Source of the DNA: F1-60-MAGs163 sp046091165
Lineage (GTDB): Bacteria; Actinomycetota; Thermoleophilia; Solirubrobacterales; Solirubrobacteraceae
Assembly (NCBI GenBank): GCA_046091165.1
Contig: JBJTBE010000048.1
Coordinates: 1-22,305 of the forward strand
DNA: 22,305 bases
Direction of reading: 5' to 3'
A model generated the notes under the pieces. That model was not told the DNA's origin. It searched no databases and saw only the letters and a list, made by a program, of their open reading frames with translations. A program made the position numbers and the translations under genes. Below are positions 1 to 6,989 of the stretch, one piece after another; positions within the stretch are counted from its first letter, which is position 1; each line of letters opens with the position of its first letter.

Positions 1-711
1 GCCTCCGAGCACCTCACCCGCTTCTTCCCGATGCTGATGACCGCCGCCGGCACGATTCCCCCGGCCAAGGTCCTGGTGCTCGGCGCCGGCGTGGCCGGCC
101 TCCAGGCCCTGGCCACGGCCCGCCGCCTCGGTGCGGTCTCCACCGGCTACGACGTGCGGCCCGAGGTGGCCGAGCAGGTCGAGTCGCTCGGGGCAAACTT
201 CCTGGACCTCGGGATCGAGGCGGCCGGCGAGGGCGGCTACGCCCGCGAGCTCACCGACGATGAGCGCGCCGCCCAGCAGCAGGCCCTGGAGGAGGCCATC
301 AAGGGCTTCGACGTGGTCATCACCACCGCTCTCGTGCCGGGGCGACCGGCCCCGAAGCTCGTCTCCGCCGAGGCGGTCCGCGGCATGAAGCCGGGCTCGG
401 TGATCGTCGACCTCGCCGGCGAGAGCGGCGGCAACTGCGAGCTGACCGAGCCGGGGGAGACCGTCGTGCGTGAAGAGGTGACGATCCTCTCGCCGCTCAA
501 CCTGCCGGCCCACATGCCCGAGCACGCCTCCCAGCTCTACGCCCGCAACGTGCTCTCGCTGCTCGACCTGATCGTCCCCAAGCCCGAGGACGGCGGGGCG
601 CCGCAGCTCGTGCTCGACTTCGAGGACGAGATCGTCGCGGACTCCTGCGTGGCCCGCGACGGGGAGATCGTCCACGAGGGCGCCCGCGCCGCCGTGGGGG
701 GAGGAGCCTGA
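1..711 (+). CDS. pntA: NAD(P) transhydrogenase subunit alpha part 1 (soluble NAD-binding domain I), 5'-partial
   Basis: This is the C-terminal 236 residues of the NAD(H)-binding soluble subunit of proton-translocating transhydrogenase, which passes hydride between NADH and NADP+ at the cytoplasmic face. The frame is open from base 1 (ASEHLTRFFPMLMTAAGTIP), so the gene starts outside the window and the ATG at 31 is internal. The Rossmann signature GAGVAG lies at fragment residues 28-33 after the beta strand KVLVL, followed by YDVRPEVAEQVESLGA, whose acidic residue should contact the adenosine ribose. NLPAHMPEHASQLYARN near the end is typical of the alanine dehydrogenase/PNT C-terminal family. 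The protein ends after the soluble domain, so alpha is split as in the Rhodospirillum rubrum type, and the membrane part is the next gene. A GGAGGAG tract at the 3' end serves as its ribosome site. Confidence 0.96.
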   Translation, partial: ASEHLTRFFPMLMTAAGTIPPAKVLVLGAGVAGLQALATARRLGAVSTGYDVRPEVAEQVESLGANFLDLGIEAAGEGGYARELTDDERAAQQQALEEAIKGFDVVITTALVPGRPAPKLVSAEAVRGMKPGSVIVDLAGESGGNCELTEPGETVVREEVTILSPLNLPAHMPEHASQLYARNVLSLLDLIVPKPEDGGAPQLVLDFEDEIVADSCVARDGEIVHEGARAAVGGGA

Positions 712-712
712 G

Positions 713-1063
713 ATGACGAACCTTGCCGTATCGGCCCTGGGCATCGACCCGTTCGTCACCAACCTCGCGATCCTCGTGCTCGCCGGATTCGTGGGCTACG
801 CGGTCATCTCCAAGGTCCCCAACACCCTCCACACGCCGCTGATGTCGGGCACCAACGCCATCCACGGCATCGTCGTCCTCGGCGGGATCATCGTCCTGGG
901 GCTCGGGGTCGACCTGAGCCCCCTCAACAAGGCGATCCTCGTCCTGGCGATCATCTTCGGGACGATCAACGTGGTCGGCGGCTTCCTGGTGACCGACCGG
1001 ATGCTCGACATGTTCAAGAGCCGGCCCGAGCCGCCGAAGGACGATGAGGGTGGGGACTCATGA
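713..1063 (+). CDS. pntAB: NAD(P) transhydrogenase subunit alpha part 2 (membrane domain)
   Basis: A 116-aa membrane subunit forming the alpha share of the proton channel (domain II). Three hydrophobic helices are visible, at about residues 15-35, 48-66 and 72-93. The loop KVPNTLHTPLMSGTNAIHG is highly characteristic of the PNTB_4TM/PntA C-terminal family. The tail (about 100-116) is short, charged and cytoplasmic. The ATG lies one base past the pntA stop, with GGAGGAG at 700-706 giving a 6-nt spacing, so this start is well supported. It overlaps pntB by four bases (ATGA), indicating one operon with translational coupling. It acts with PntA and PntB to couple proton entry to NADPH production. 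Confidence 0.96.
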   Translation: MTNLAVSALGIDPFVTNLAILVLAGFVGYAVISKVPNTLHTPLMSGTNAIHGIVVLGGIIVLGLGVDLSPLNKAILVLAIIFGTINVVGGFLVTDRMLDMFKSRPEPPKDDEGGDS

Positions 1064-2478
1064 CTGTCCCGCCCGCCGCCAGCTTCATCCATGACGCGAA
1101 CCTGATCGCGGTCCTCTACATCGTCGCGTTCAGCCTCTTCATCTACGGGCTGAGCGGCCTGACCGGCCCGCGAACCGCGGTGCGCGGGAACCGGATCGCC
1201 GCCGTCGGCATGGCGGTCGCGCTGATCGCGACCTTCCTGATCGAGGGCATGGGGAACTGGGTGCTGATCGCCGTCGGCCTGGCCGTGGGCACGGTCCTGG
1301 GGATCCCCTCGGCCCGCCAGGTGAAGATGACGGCGATCCCGCAGATGGTCGCCCTCTTCAACGGGGTCGGCGGCGGCGCGGTCGCGCTGATCGCCTGGGC
1401 GGAATTCAACGAGAGCGCCGGCTACGCCGACAAGGCGCTCACCTTCGTGATCCCTTCGCTCTTCGCGGCGATCGTCGGCTCGATCAGCTTCTGGGGCTCG
1501 AACATCGCCTTCGGCAAGCTCCAGGAGATCCTCCCCGGCCGGCCGATCGGGGCCGGGCGCCTCCAGCAGCCGATAAACCTCCTTCTCCTGCTCATCGCCG
1601 TCGCCGCCGCGGCGGCTATAGCCGCCGGGCAGACCTCCGGTATCTACATCGCCGCCGTGCTGATCGCCGCCGGCCTGCTGGGCATCTTCGTCGTACTGCC
1701 GATCGGGGGCGCCGACATGCCGGTGGTCATCTCGCTGCTCAACGCCTTCACCGGCCTCTCGGCGGCGGCCACGGGCCTGGCGCTCGACAACACGGCACTG
1801 ATCGTGGCCGGGATGATCGTCGGCGCCTCCGGGACGATCCTCACCCGCCTGATGGCCGAGGCGATGAACCGCTCCATCCCCAGCATCGTCGCCGGCGGCT
1901 TCGGGGGCGGCGCCGAGGTCGCGGGACCGGGTGGTGAAGAGGGCGGAACCGTCAGGGCGACCAGCGCTGCCGACGCCGCCATCCAGATGGCCTACGCCCG
2001 CCAGGTGGTGATCGTCCCCGGTTACGGGATGGCCGTCGCCCAGGCCCAGCACACGGTGCGCGAACTCGCCGACGAGCTCGAGAAGCGCGGGGTGGAGGTC
2101 AAGTACGCCATCCACCCCGTCGCCGGGCGGATGCCGGGCCACATGAACGTCCTGCTCGCCGAGGCCGACGTGCCCTACGAGCAGCTCAAGGAGATGGACG
2201 AGATCAACGGCGACTTCCCGCGCACCCAGGTCTCGCTGGTGATCGGGGCCAACGATGTCACCAACCCGGCGGCCAACACCAACCCGGACTCCCCGATCTA
2301 CGGGATGCCGATCCTCAACGTCAACGAGAGCGAGTCGGTCATCGTCCTCAAGCGCTCCATGAACCCGGGCTTCGCGGGGATAGAGAACGAGCTCTACTTC
2401 GACCCCAAGACCTCGATGCTCTTCGGCGACGCCAAGGACTCGGTCGGCGACATCGTCAGCGAGCTGGCCGCGCTCTAG
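1060..2478 (+). CDS. pntB: NAD(P) transhydrogenase subunit beta
   Basis: A 472-aa beta subunit. Residues 1-265 form a polytopic membrane domain with many hydrophobic helices. Residues 290-472 form the soluble NADP(H)-binding domain III. Diagnostic motifs are GYGMAVAQAQ (321-330, the NADP pyrophosphate loop), GANDVTNPAANTNPDSPIYG (397-416) and KRSMNPGFAGIENELYF (431-447, the loop that clamps NADP). The length is normal for the family. It overlaps pntA2 by four bases. With its partners it uses the proton gradient to make NADPH from NADH, feeding biosynthesis and redox defence. No terminator is evident in the 43 bases before glpD. Confidence 0.97.
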   Translation: MTVPPAASFIHDANLIAVLYIVAFSLFIYGLSGLTGPRTAVRGNRIAAVGMAVALIATFLIEGMGNWVLIAVGLAVGTVLGIPSARQVKMTAIPQMVALFNGVGGGAVALIAWAEFNESAGYADKALTFVIPSLFAAIVGSISFWGSNIAFGKLQEILPGRPIGAGRLQQPINLLLLLIAVAAAAAIAAGQTSGIYIAAVLIAAGLLGIFVVLPIGGADMPVVISLLNAFTGLSAAATGLALDNTALIVAGMIVGASGTILTRLMAEAMNRSIPSIVAGGFGGGAEVAGPGGEEGGTVRATSAADAAIQMAYARQVVIVPGYGMAVAQAQHTVRELADELEKRGVEVKYAIHPVAGRMPGHMNVLLAEADVPYEQLKEMDEINGDFPRTQVSLVIGANDVTNPAANTNPDSPIYGMPILNVNESESVIVLKRSMNPGFAGIENELYFDPKTSMLFGDAKDSVGDIVSELAAL

Positions 2479-2521
2479 CTGGCGCCGGGGCGCGCCGTGA
2501 GTGCTGCCAGACTGGTAGCCG

Positions 2522-4210
2522 ATGATCGAGCGTGAACAGGGGATAGAGGCGCTGGCCGCCGACTCCTTCGACGTGCTGGTGATCGGCGGCGGGATCACCG
2601 GCGCCGGGGTTGCGCTCGACGCCGCCACCCGGGGCTACACCGTTGCCCTGATCGAGCGCCACGACTTCGCCTCCGGAACCTCGAGCCGCTCGTCCAAGCT
2701 GGTCCATGGTGGCCTTCGCTACCTCCAGCAGTTCGACCTGGGCCTGGTGCGCGAGGCGCTGCTCGAGCGCCAGCTGATGGTCAAGCTCGCACCTCACCTG
2801 GTCAAGCCGCTGCCGATGATCGTCCCCGCCTTCGACGGGGAGCCGCCCGACCGGATCGTCGGGGCCGGGCTCAGCCTCTACGACGTGATGTCGCGCGAGA
2901 GCCTGCGCCGCCGCCGGCGCCGGGACGACGATGACGGCCACGGCTTCGACAGCGACTGGTCGCCCGAGCGTCACCGGACGATCGACGGCGAGGAGGTGGT
3001 CGAGCGCGCGCCGGCCCTGGCCGCTCGCGAGCCGACCGGCGGTTACCTGTTCTACGACTGCCAGACCGACGACTCGCGCCTGGTCATCACGGCACTGATC
3101 GAGGCGACCCGCTTCGGGGCGGTCTGCGTCAACCGCATCGAGGCCCTCGACCTGCTCGAGGAAGGCGGACAGGCTCGCGGCGTGCTGGCCCGCGACCTGG
3201 AGAGCGGGGAGAGCTTCCAGATCCGCGCCGCCAACGTGGTAAACGCGACCGGCGTGTGGGCCGACAGGATCCGTCCCGACGAGCTCCACGACGAGGCCGA
3301 GGTGCCGAGGATCCGCCCGAGCCGGGGCACCCACATCACCCTGCCCCCGGAGAAGCTGCCGCTCAACGACGGGGTGATCGTCCCGGCCGGCGAGGGGCGC
3401 TCCATCTTCGCGCTGCCCTGGCTCGGCTCCACCCTGGTCGGCACCACCGACAACGATTACGAGGCCAGCGACCTCGACCACGTCGCCCCGGCCGGAAGCG
3501 ACATCGGCTACCTGCTCGCCGCCGTCAACTCTTTCTTCCTCACCGACCTCGGCCCCGGCGATGTCTCCGGGGCGTTCGCCGGTGTCCGGCCGCTGATCTC
3601 GACCGGAGACCCCAAGAAGTCGGTCGACATCTCCCGCAAGGCCGAGCTCTACGAGACCAGCAGCGGAATGATCACCATCACCGGCGGCAAGCTCACCACC
3701 TGGCGGCGGATGGCGAAGATGGTCGTCGACCGGATCGTCGAGCGCGACGCCCGCAAGGCCCCCTGCCGGACCGAGGAGATACCCCTCGGGCAGGCGATCG
3801 AGGCCGACGAGCTGCCGCGCGTCGAGGGAGTGCCGCCCGACGCCTACGAGCGGCTCGCCGGCCGCTACGGCCACCGAGCCCGCGACGTGCTTGCGGTGGC
3901 CGCCGAACGCGGCGAGCTGGCCCAGCCGATAGTCCCCGGCGGCCCGAGCGAGCTCCTCGCCGAGACGGTCTTCGCGGCCCGCTGCGAGCAGGCCCGCAGC
4001 GTGGGGGACGCCCTGCTGCGGCGCAGCCGGATCGGCCTCCTGGCGGCCCGGGAGGTGGCCGACCCGGCGGGAGGCGTGCCCGAGCGGGTGGCCCGCGCGA
4101 TGGCACCGGAGCTGGGCTGGGACGACGCCCGCATCCAGGCCGAGGTCGCCGCCTTTGCCGAGGAGGCCGATGCCGAGGGAATCGTCGCATCCGCCGCACC
4201 GGCTGCGTAG
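2522..4210 (+). CDS. glpD: FAD-dependent glycerol-3-phosphate dehydrogenase
   Basis: A 562-aa flavoprotein that oxidises sn-glycerol 3-phosphate to dihydroxyacetone phosphate at the membrane face and passes electrons to quinone. The FAD-binding beta-alpha-beta motif DVLVIGGGITGAGVALDAA starts at residue 17, with GGGITG at 22-27 and a ribose-binding Glu at 45. The family signature RSSKLVHGGLRYLQQFDLGL lies at 56-75. TTDNDY and the late ITGGKLTTWRRMA segment are also typical. The C-terminal ~150 residues form the helical cap. The first possible ATG is used, because an in-frame TAG lies just upstream at 2516-2518. There is no Shine-Dalgarno, so translation may be leaderless. Oddity: six Arg followed by four Asp at 129-138. 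Confidence 0.95.
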   Translation: MIEREQGIEALAADSFDVLVIGGGITGAGVALDAATRGYTVALIERHDFASGTSSRSSKLVHGGLRYLQQFDLGLVREALLERQLMVKLAPHLVKPLPMIVPAFDGEPPDRIVGAGLSLYDVMSRESLRRRRRRDDDDGHGFDSDWSPERHRTIDGEEVVERAPALAAREPTGGYLFYDCQTDDSRLVITALIEATRFGAVCVNRIEALDLLEEGGQARGVLARDLESGESFQIRAANVVNATGVWADRIRPDELHDEAEVPRIRPSRGTHITLPPEKLPLNDGVIVPAGEGRSIFALPWLGSTLVGTTDNDYEASDLDHVAPAGSDIGYLLAAVNSFFLTDLGPGDVSGAFAGVRPLISTGDPKKSVDISRKAELYETSSGMITITGGKLTTWRRMAKMVVDRIVERDARKAPCRTEEIPLGQAIEADELPRVEGVPPDAYERLAGRYGHRARDVLAVAAERGELAQPIVPGGPSELLAETVFAARCEQARSVGDALLRRSRIGLLAAREVADPAGGVPERVARAMAPELGWDDARIQAEVAAFAEEADAEGIVASAAPAA

Positions 4211-4213
4211 CCT
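4208..4213 (+). promoter_or_regulatory. Candidate leaderless -10 (TAGCCT) for the secreted protein gene
   Basis: TAGCCT fits TANNNT and ends 7 nt before the ATG at 4221. Its first three bases are the glpD stop codon. No Shine-Dalgarno precedes the ATG, so transcription probably begins at or next to the A of the start codon. No clear -35 is seen. Confidence 0.5.
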
Positions 4214-4220
4214 GTAGGCG

Positions 4221-6143
4221 ATGGACCGCGCGACCTTCCCCGTCCGTGCCCTGGCGCTTTTCGCTGCCGCCGGGGGCCTCTGCCTGGCTGTCGCCGGGCC
4301 CGCCCGGGCTTCGGGATCCTTCTTCCCGGGAGTGGCCGCCGACGGCCCGTCGGCCGACGTGCGGACGCTGGACGACGTCGACCTCGCCCGGGGCGGCACG
4401 GGGATCCTCGCCTGGACCAGGGTCGACGGCGGCGAGAACCACCTCTTCTGGACCGACCTGACTGCCGGCCAGCCCGGCTCGCCCAACCGCGGCGACGGTG
4501 GACTGCCGGCGCTGAACTCGCCCGCTTCGGCGAGCGTCGCCGACGGCGGGCGCGCGGTGATCGTCTTCACCAACTCCTCGGGCGCCTGGGCGATCGTCCG
4601 GCCCAAGGCCGGGCAGCCTTTCGGCTCCCCGCAGCAGATCGGTGGCCCCGGCTCGGCCTGGCCTTCGGTCGACATGACCTCGGGGACGGGGGTCGCCTAC
4701 GCCGCGTGGAGCGAGAACGGCGACGTCAGGGCCGCCTGGATGGGCCGCGGGGCCACCGCCTTTACCGTGCTGGCCGGAACCGCCGACATCAATGCCGCCC
4801 GCAACGCCGGTTCTACCGCCGACACACGCCCGCGCGTGGGAACCGCGGCCGACGGCATCGGCGTGGTGGCCTTCGGGGAGAGCGACGGGGCCACCACCCG
4901 CTCCGGGGCCCGGCGCCTGGTCCGTTCCCGCCTCTCGGACTACGTGACCGACATGGGCGTCGAGAGCGAGGCCGGCCAGTCGGCCGACCGTGCCGACGTC
5001 GCCTTCGAGGACGACTCGAGCTTCGGCTGGCTGGCCTTCCGCCAGCGCTACTCGGACGGGACCACCCGCGCCGTGCTTCGCCGGCTTCGGGGCACGCGCA
5101 CCGACAGCCCGGTCCTGCTGGCCGGGGGCGGCGAGCTTGCCGCCTGGGCCTATCCGCGGGTCGCCGTGGCCTGGCGCGAGGCCGGACTGGCCGTCGCCCA
5201 GGCTGCCGACGGAACGGTGTGGGGGACGATCATCCGCGACGACCGGCCGGTAAACGGCGTCCCGCTCGGCAGCTCGCCCGGGCTGGACGCCATGGCCGTC
5301 CCGACCATCGCCAGCAACGAGTACGGGATCGCCGCCTGGGCCACGCCCGGCGGCCCCGGGGCCTTCGCCCGCAACTTCGAGGACGACAAGGCCGCCTCGA
5401 CGCCGCCCCCGTTCCTGCCCGGAGGGAGCATCGCCGGCCCCCAGGGACCGGTGGTGGCCGGAGCGGGGATGGAGGCCTCCAGCAACCGGGTCGGCGACGC
5501 GGTCATCGCCTTCGTGCAGGAGAGCGGCGGCTCCCGCTCGATCTCGGTCGCCTCCTACGACCTCGCTCCCAAGCCGGTCGACCTCGATACCAGCTCCCGC
5601 TGGCTTCCCGCCCGTCCGAAGCTCACCTGGGAGGACGCCTCGGAGGTCTGGCCCGGGCTCACGTACAGGATCCTGCTGGACGGCAAGGAGATCGGGACCT
5701 CCACCCGGCCCTTCTTCACTCCCGCCACGGCGATCTCCACCGGCCGGCACACCTGGCAGGTCGTGGCCGTCGACCGCCGCGGGCAGAGTGCTTCATCGGC
5801 CGTGGAGCCGATCCGCGTGGACGGTACGCCGCCGAAGCTGAGCGTCTCGGTAAGCGGCCGCGGAACCCTGAGGATCGACGCGCGGGCCACCAAGGCCAGA
5901 CCCCCGAGAGGCTCGGGCCTGGCGTCGATCCGGGTGGATTTCGGGGACCGCACCGCGCCGGCGGTGACCAACACCAGCCGGCTGAGCGTCCGCCATCGCT
6001 TCGGCTCGCGAACGGTGACGATGCGGATTGTCGCTACCGACAGGGCCGGCAACACCTCGGTCGCCACCTACCGGGTCAGCGGCGGCCGGGCGACCCCGGT
6101 GAGGACGAAGGTGCCCTCGCCCGGCGCCACTCCCGCCCGGTGA
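4221..6143 (+). CDS. Secreted Ala/Gly-rich protein with C-terminal Ig/PKD-like domains, function unknown
   Basis: A 640-aa protein I do not recognise as a named family. Residues 1-30 form a classical signal peptide: a basic start, a hydrophobic ALALFAAAGGLCLAVAG core, and a PARA|SG cleavage site. Residues about 45-450 carry irregular repeats of a hydrophobic strand followed by Asp/Gly turns (GILAWTRVDG, GVAYAAWSENG, GIAAWATPG), resembling beta-propeller blades. Residues about 460-535 look like a fibronectin/Ig-like domain (TYRILLDGKEIG...HTWQVVAVDRRGQ). Residues about 537-622 look like a PKD-like domain (RVDFGD, IVATDRAGNTS). There is no LPXTG sorting signal or C-terminal membrane anchor, so it is probably released or loosely wall-bound. 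The start follows a leaderless -10. The stop overlaps the next gene's GTG. Fold assignments are inferred from pattern only. Confidence 0.85.
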   Translation: MDRATFPVRALALFAAAGGLCLAVAGPARASGSFFPGVAADGPSADVRTLDDVDLARGGTGILAWTRVDGGENHLFWTDLTAGQPGSPNRGDGGLPALNSPASASVADGGRAVIVFTNSSGAWAIVRPKAGQPFGSPQQIGGPGSAWPSVDMTSGTGVAYAAWSENGDVRAAWMGRGATAFTVLAGTADINAARNAGSTADTRPRVGTAADGIGVVAFGESDGATTRSGARRLVRSRLSDYVTDMGVESEAGQSADRADVAFEDDSSFGWLAFRQRYSDGTTRAVLRRLRGTRTDSPVLLAGGGELAAWAYPRVAVAWREAGLAVAQAADGTVWGTIIRDDRPVNGVPLGSSPGLDAMAVPTIASNEYGIAAWATPGGPGAFARNFEDDKAASTPPPFLPGGSIAGPQGPVVAGAGMEASSNRVGDAVIAFVQESGGSRSISVASYDLAPKPVDLDTSSRWLPARPKLTWEDASEVWPGLTYRILLDGKEIGTSTRPFFTPATAISTGRHTWQVVAVDRRGQSASSAVEPIRVDGTPPKLSVSVSGRGTLRIDARATKARPPRGSGLASIRVDFGDRTAPAVTNTSRLSVRHRFGSRTVTMRIVATDRAGNTSVATYRVSGGRATPVRTKVPSPGATPAR

Positions 6144-6901
6144 ACGACGAGATCCAGCCGCTGGGTCCCGACGGCCCCGCAGAGGGGCCGGCCGAGATCC
6201 TGGCCAGGGAGGGGATCGCGCCCGGCAGGACGCAGGCCCTCCCAGACGGCAGGCCGAGGGTGATGGGGGTGATGGTCGCTTCGGCCGACGGGCGCGCCGT
6301 GGTGGAGGGTCACGCCGGCGGCCTGAGCAGCCCGGCCGACCGCACCCACTACCGGTCGCTGCGGACCGCCTGCGATGCCTGCCTGGTCGGGCCGTCGACC
6401 CTGGTTGTCGAGAGCTACTCGACCCTGCTCGACCCCCACCAGCGTGAGTTGCGGGAGGGCCTGGGCCTGCCGCCCGAGCCGCTCCTGGTGACGATCTCCC
6501 GGCGGCTCGACCCCGAGCTCGCCGGCCTCCGGATCTTCAACATCCCCGGGCGCCCCGTGCGGGTCTACACCGAGTCCGGCGACGACCTGCCTCCCTGCGA
6601 GGGGGAGGTCGAGGTCGTCCGCCTTGCGGCCGGCGAGCTGACCCCGGCCGCCGTCGTGGAGGACCTCGCGGAGCTCGGTGTGGCCAGCCTGCTCTGCGAG
6701 GGCGGCCCGCACCTCCTGGGAGCGATGTTCGATGGTGGCCTGGTCAGCGACCTCTTCCTGACGATCTCGCCCCAGGTCGTCGGCGGCGACGCGATGGCCA
6801 TCGTCGAGGGGCCGGCCTTCGACCCGCCGGTGCAGATGGAGCTGCGTTCGGTCGGGCGCGGGGGCGACCACCTCTTCCTGCACTACGCCATCGGCTCCTG
6901 A
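6140..6901 (+). CDS. RibD C-terminal/dihydrofolate reductase-like pyrimidine reductase family protein
   Basis: A 253-aa protein with a single RibD_C (DHFR-like) reductase domain and no deaminase domain. The NADPH-fold start RVMGVMVASADGRAV is at 40-54, DRTHYRSLRTACDACLVGPST at 68-87, and the diagnostic SLLCEGGPHLLGAMFDGGLVSDLFLTISP at 183-211. The family reduces 5-amino-6-ribosylaminouracil 5'-phosphate in riboflavin synthesis or related pteridine/pyrimidine substrates. The true substrate cannot be told from sequence, and the stand-alone form often has unassigned roles. I place the start at GTG 6140, which overlaps the upstream stop as GTGA. The open frame continues 5' only as a shadow of the secreted-protein gene. 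Residues 1-38 are a low-complexity Pro/Gly/Glu leader. Confidence 0.88.
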   Translation: MNDEIQPLGPDGPAEGPAEILAREGIAPGRTQALPDGRPRVMGVMVASADGRAVVEGHAGGLSSPADRTHYRSLRTACDACLVGPSTLVVESYSTLLDPHQRELREGLGLPPEPLLVTISRRLDPELAGLRIFNIPGRPVRVYTESGDDLPPCEGEVEVVRLAAGELTPAAVVEDLAELGVASLLCEGGPHLLGAMFDGGLVSDLFLTISPQVVGGDAMAIVEGPAFDPPVQMELRSVGRGGDHLFLHYAIGS

Positions 6902-6905
6902 CCGC

Positions 6906-6911
6906 TACCGT
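6906..6911 (+). promoter_or_regulatory. Candidate -10 (TACCGT) of the rho-like gene
   Basis: TACCGT matches TANNNT just after the reductase stop codon. Initiation about 7 nt later would give a leader of roughly 70 nt that contains the hairpin at 6934-6958 and the ribosome site at 6979-6984. No convincing -35 is seen. Confidence 0.35.
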
Positions 6912-6933
6912 CTGGCGGGCAAATTCAGGTTCG

Positions 6934-6958
6934 CCGCCGGCTGTCACTACGCCGGCGG
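6934..6958 (+). repeat. Inverted repeat (8-bp stem, 9-nt loop) in the leader of the rho-like gene
   Basis: CCGCCGGC (6934-6941) and GCCGGCGG (6951-6958) are perfect complements flanking the loop TGTCACTAC. No U-tract follows, so it does not look like an intrinsic terminator. It lies 31 nt before the preferred ATG. Possible roles are RNA-level control of the gene or mRNA stabilisation. Both are inference. Confidence 0.5.
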
Positions 6959-6978
6959 GATGCCTGCCGATACCTGCG

Positions 6979-6984
6979 AAGGAG
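6979..6984 (+). promoter_or_regulatory. Shine-Dalgarno AAGGAG deciding the rho-like start
   Basis: AAGGAG lies 5 nt before the ATG at 6990 and is the clearest ribosome site in this part of the window. It favours 6990 over the in-frame ATG at 6960, which would put this site inside the gene. Confidence 0.75.
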
Positions 6985-6989
6985 AACAG

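Noticed and set aside
796..5750. Several long minus-strand frames opposite pntB, glpD and the secreted protein.
   Set aside because: Low-complexity Gly/Arg/Asp-rich translations lying exactly opposite clear plus-strand genes. No promoter or ribosome-site support.
4706..6139. In-frame extension of the reductase far into the secreted-protein gene.
   Set aside because: The translation is an Arg/Gly-rich shadow frame. The GTG at 6140 overlaps the upstream stop in the usual coupled way.
6960..6989. ATG 6960 as the start of the rho-like gene.
   Set aside because: AAGGAG is spaced ideally for ATG 6990, and the ten extra residues (MPADTCEGEQ) are unlike a Rho N-domain.
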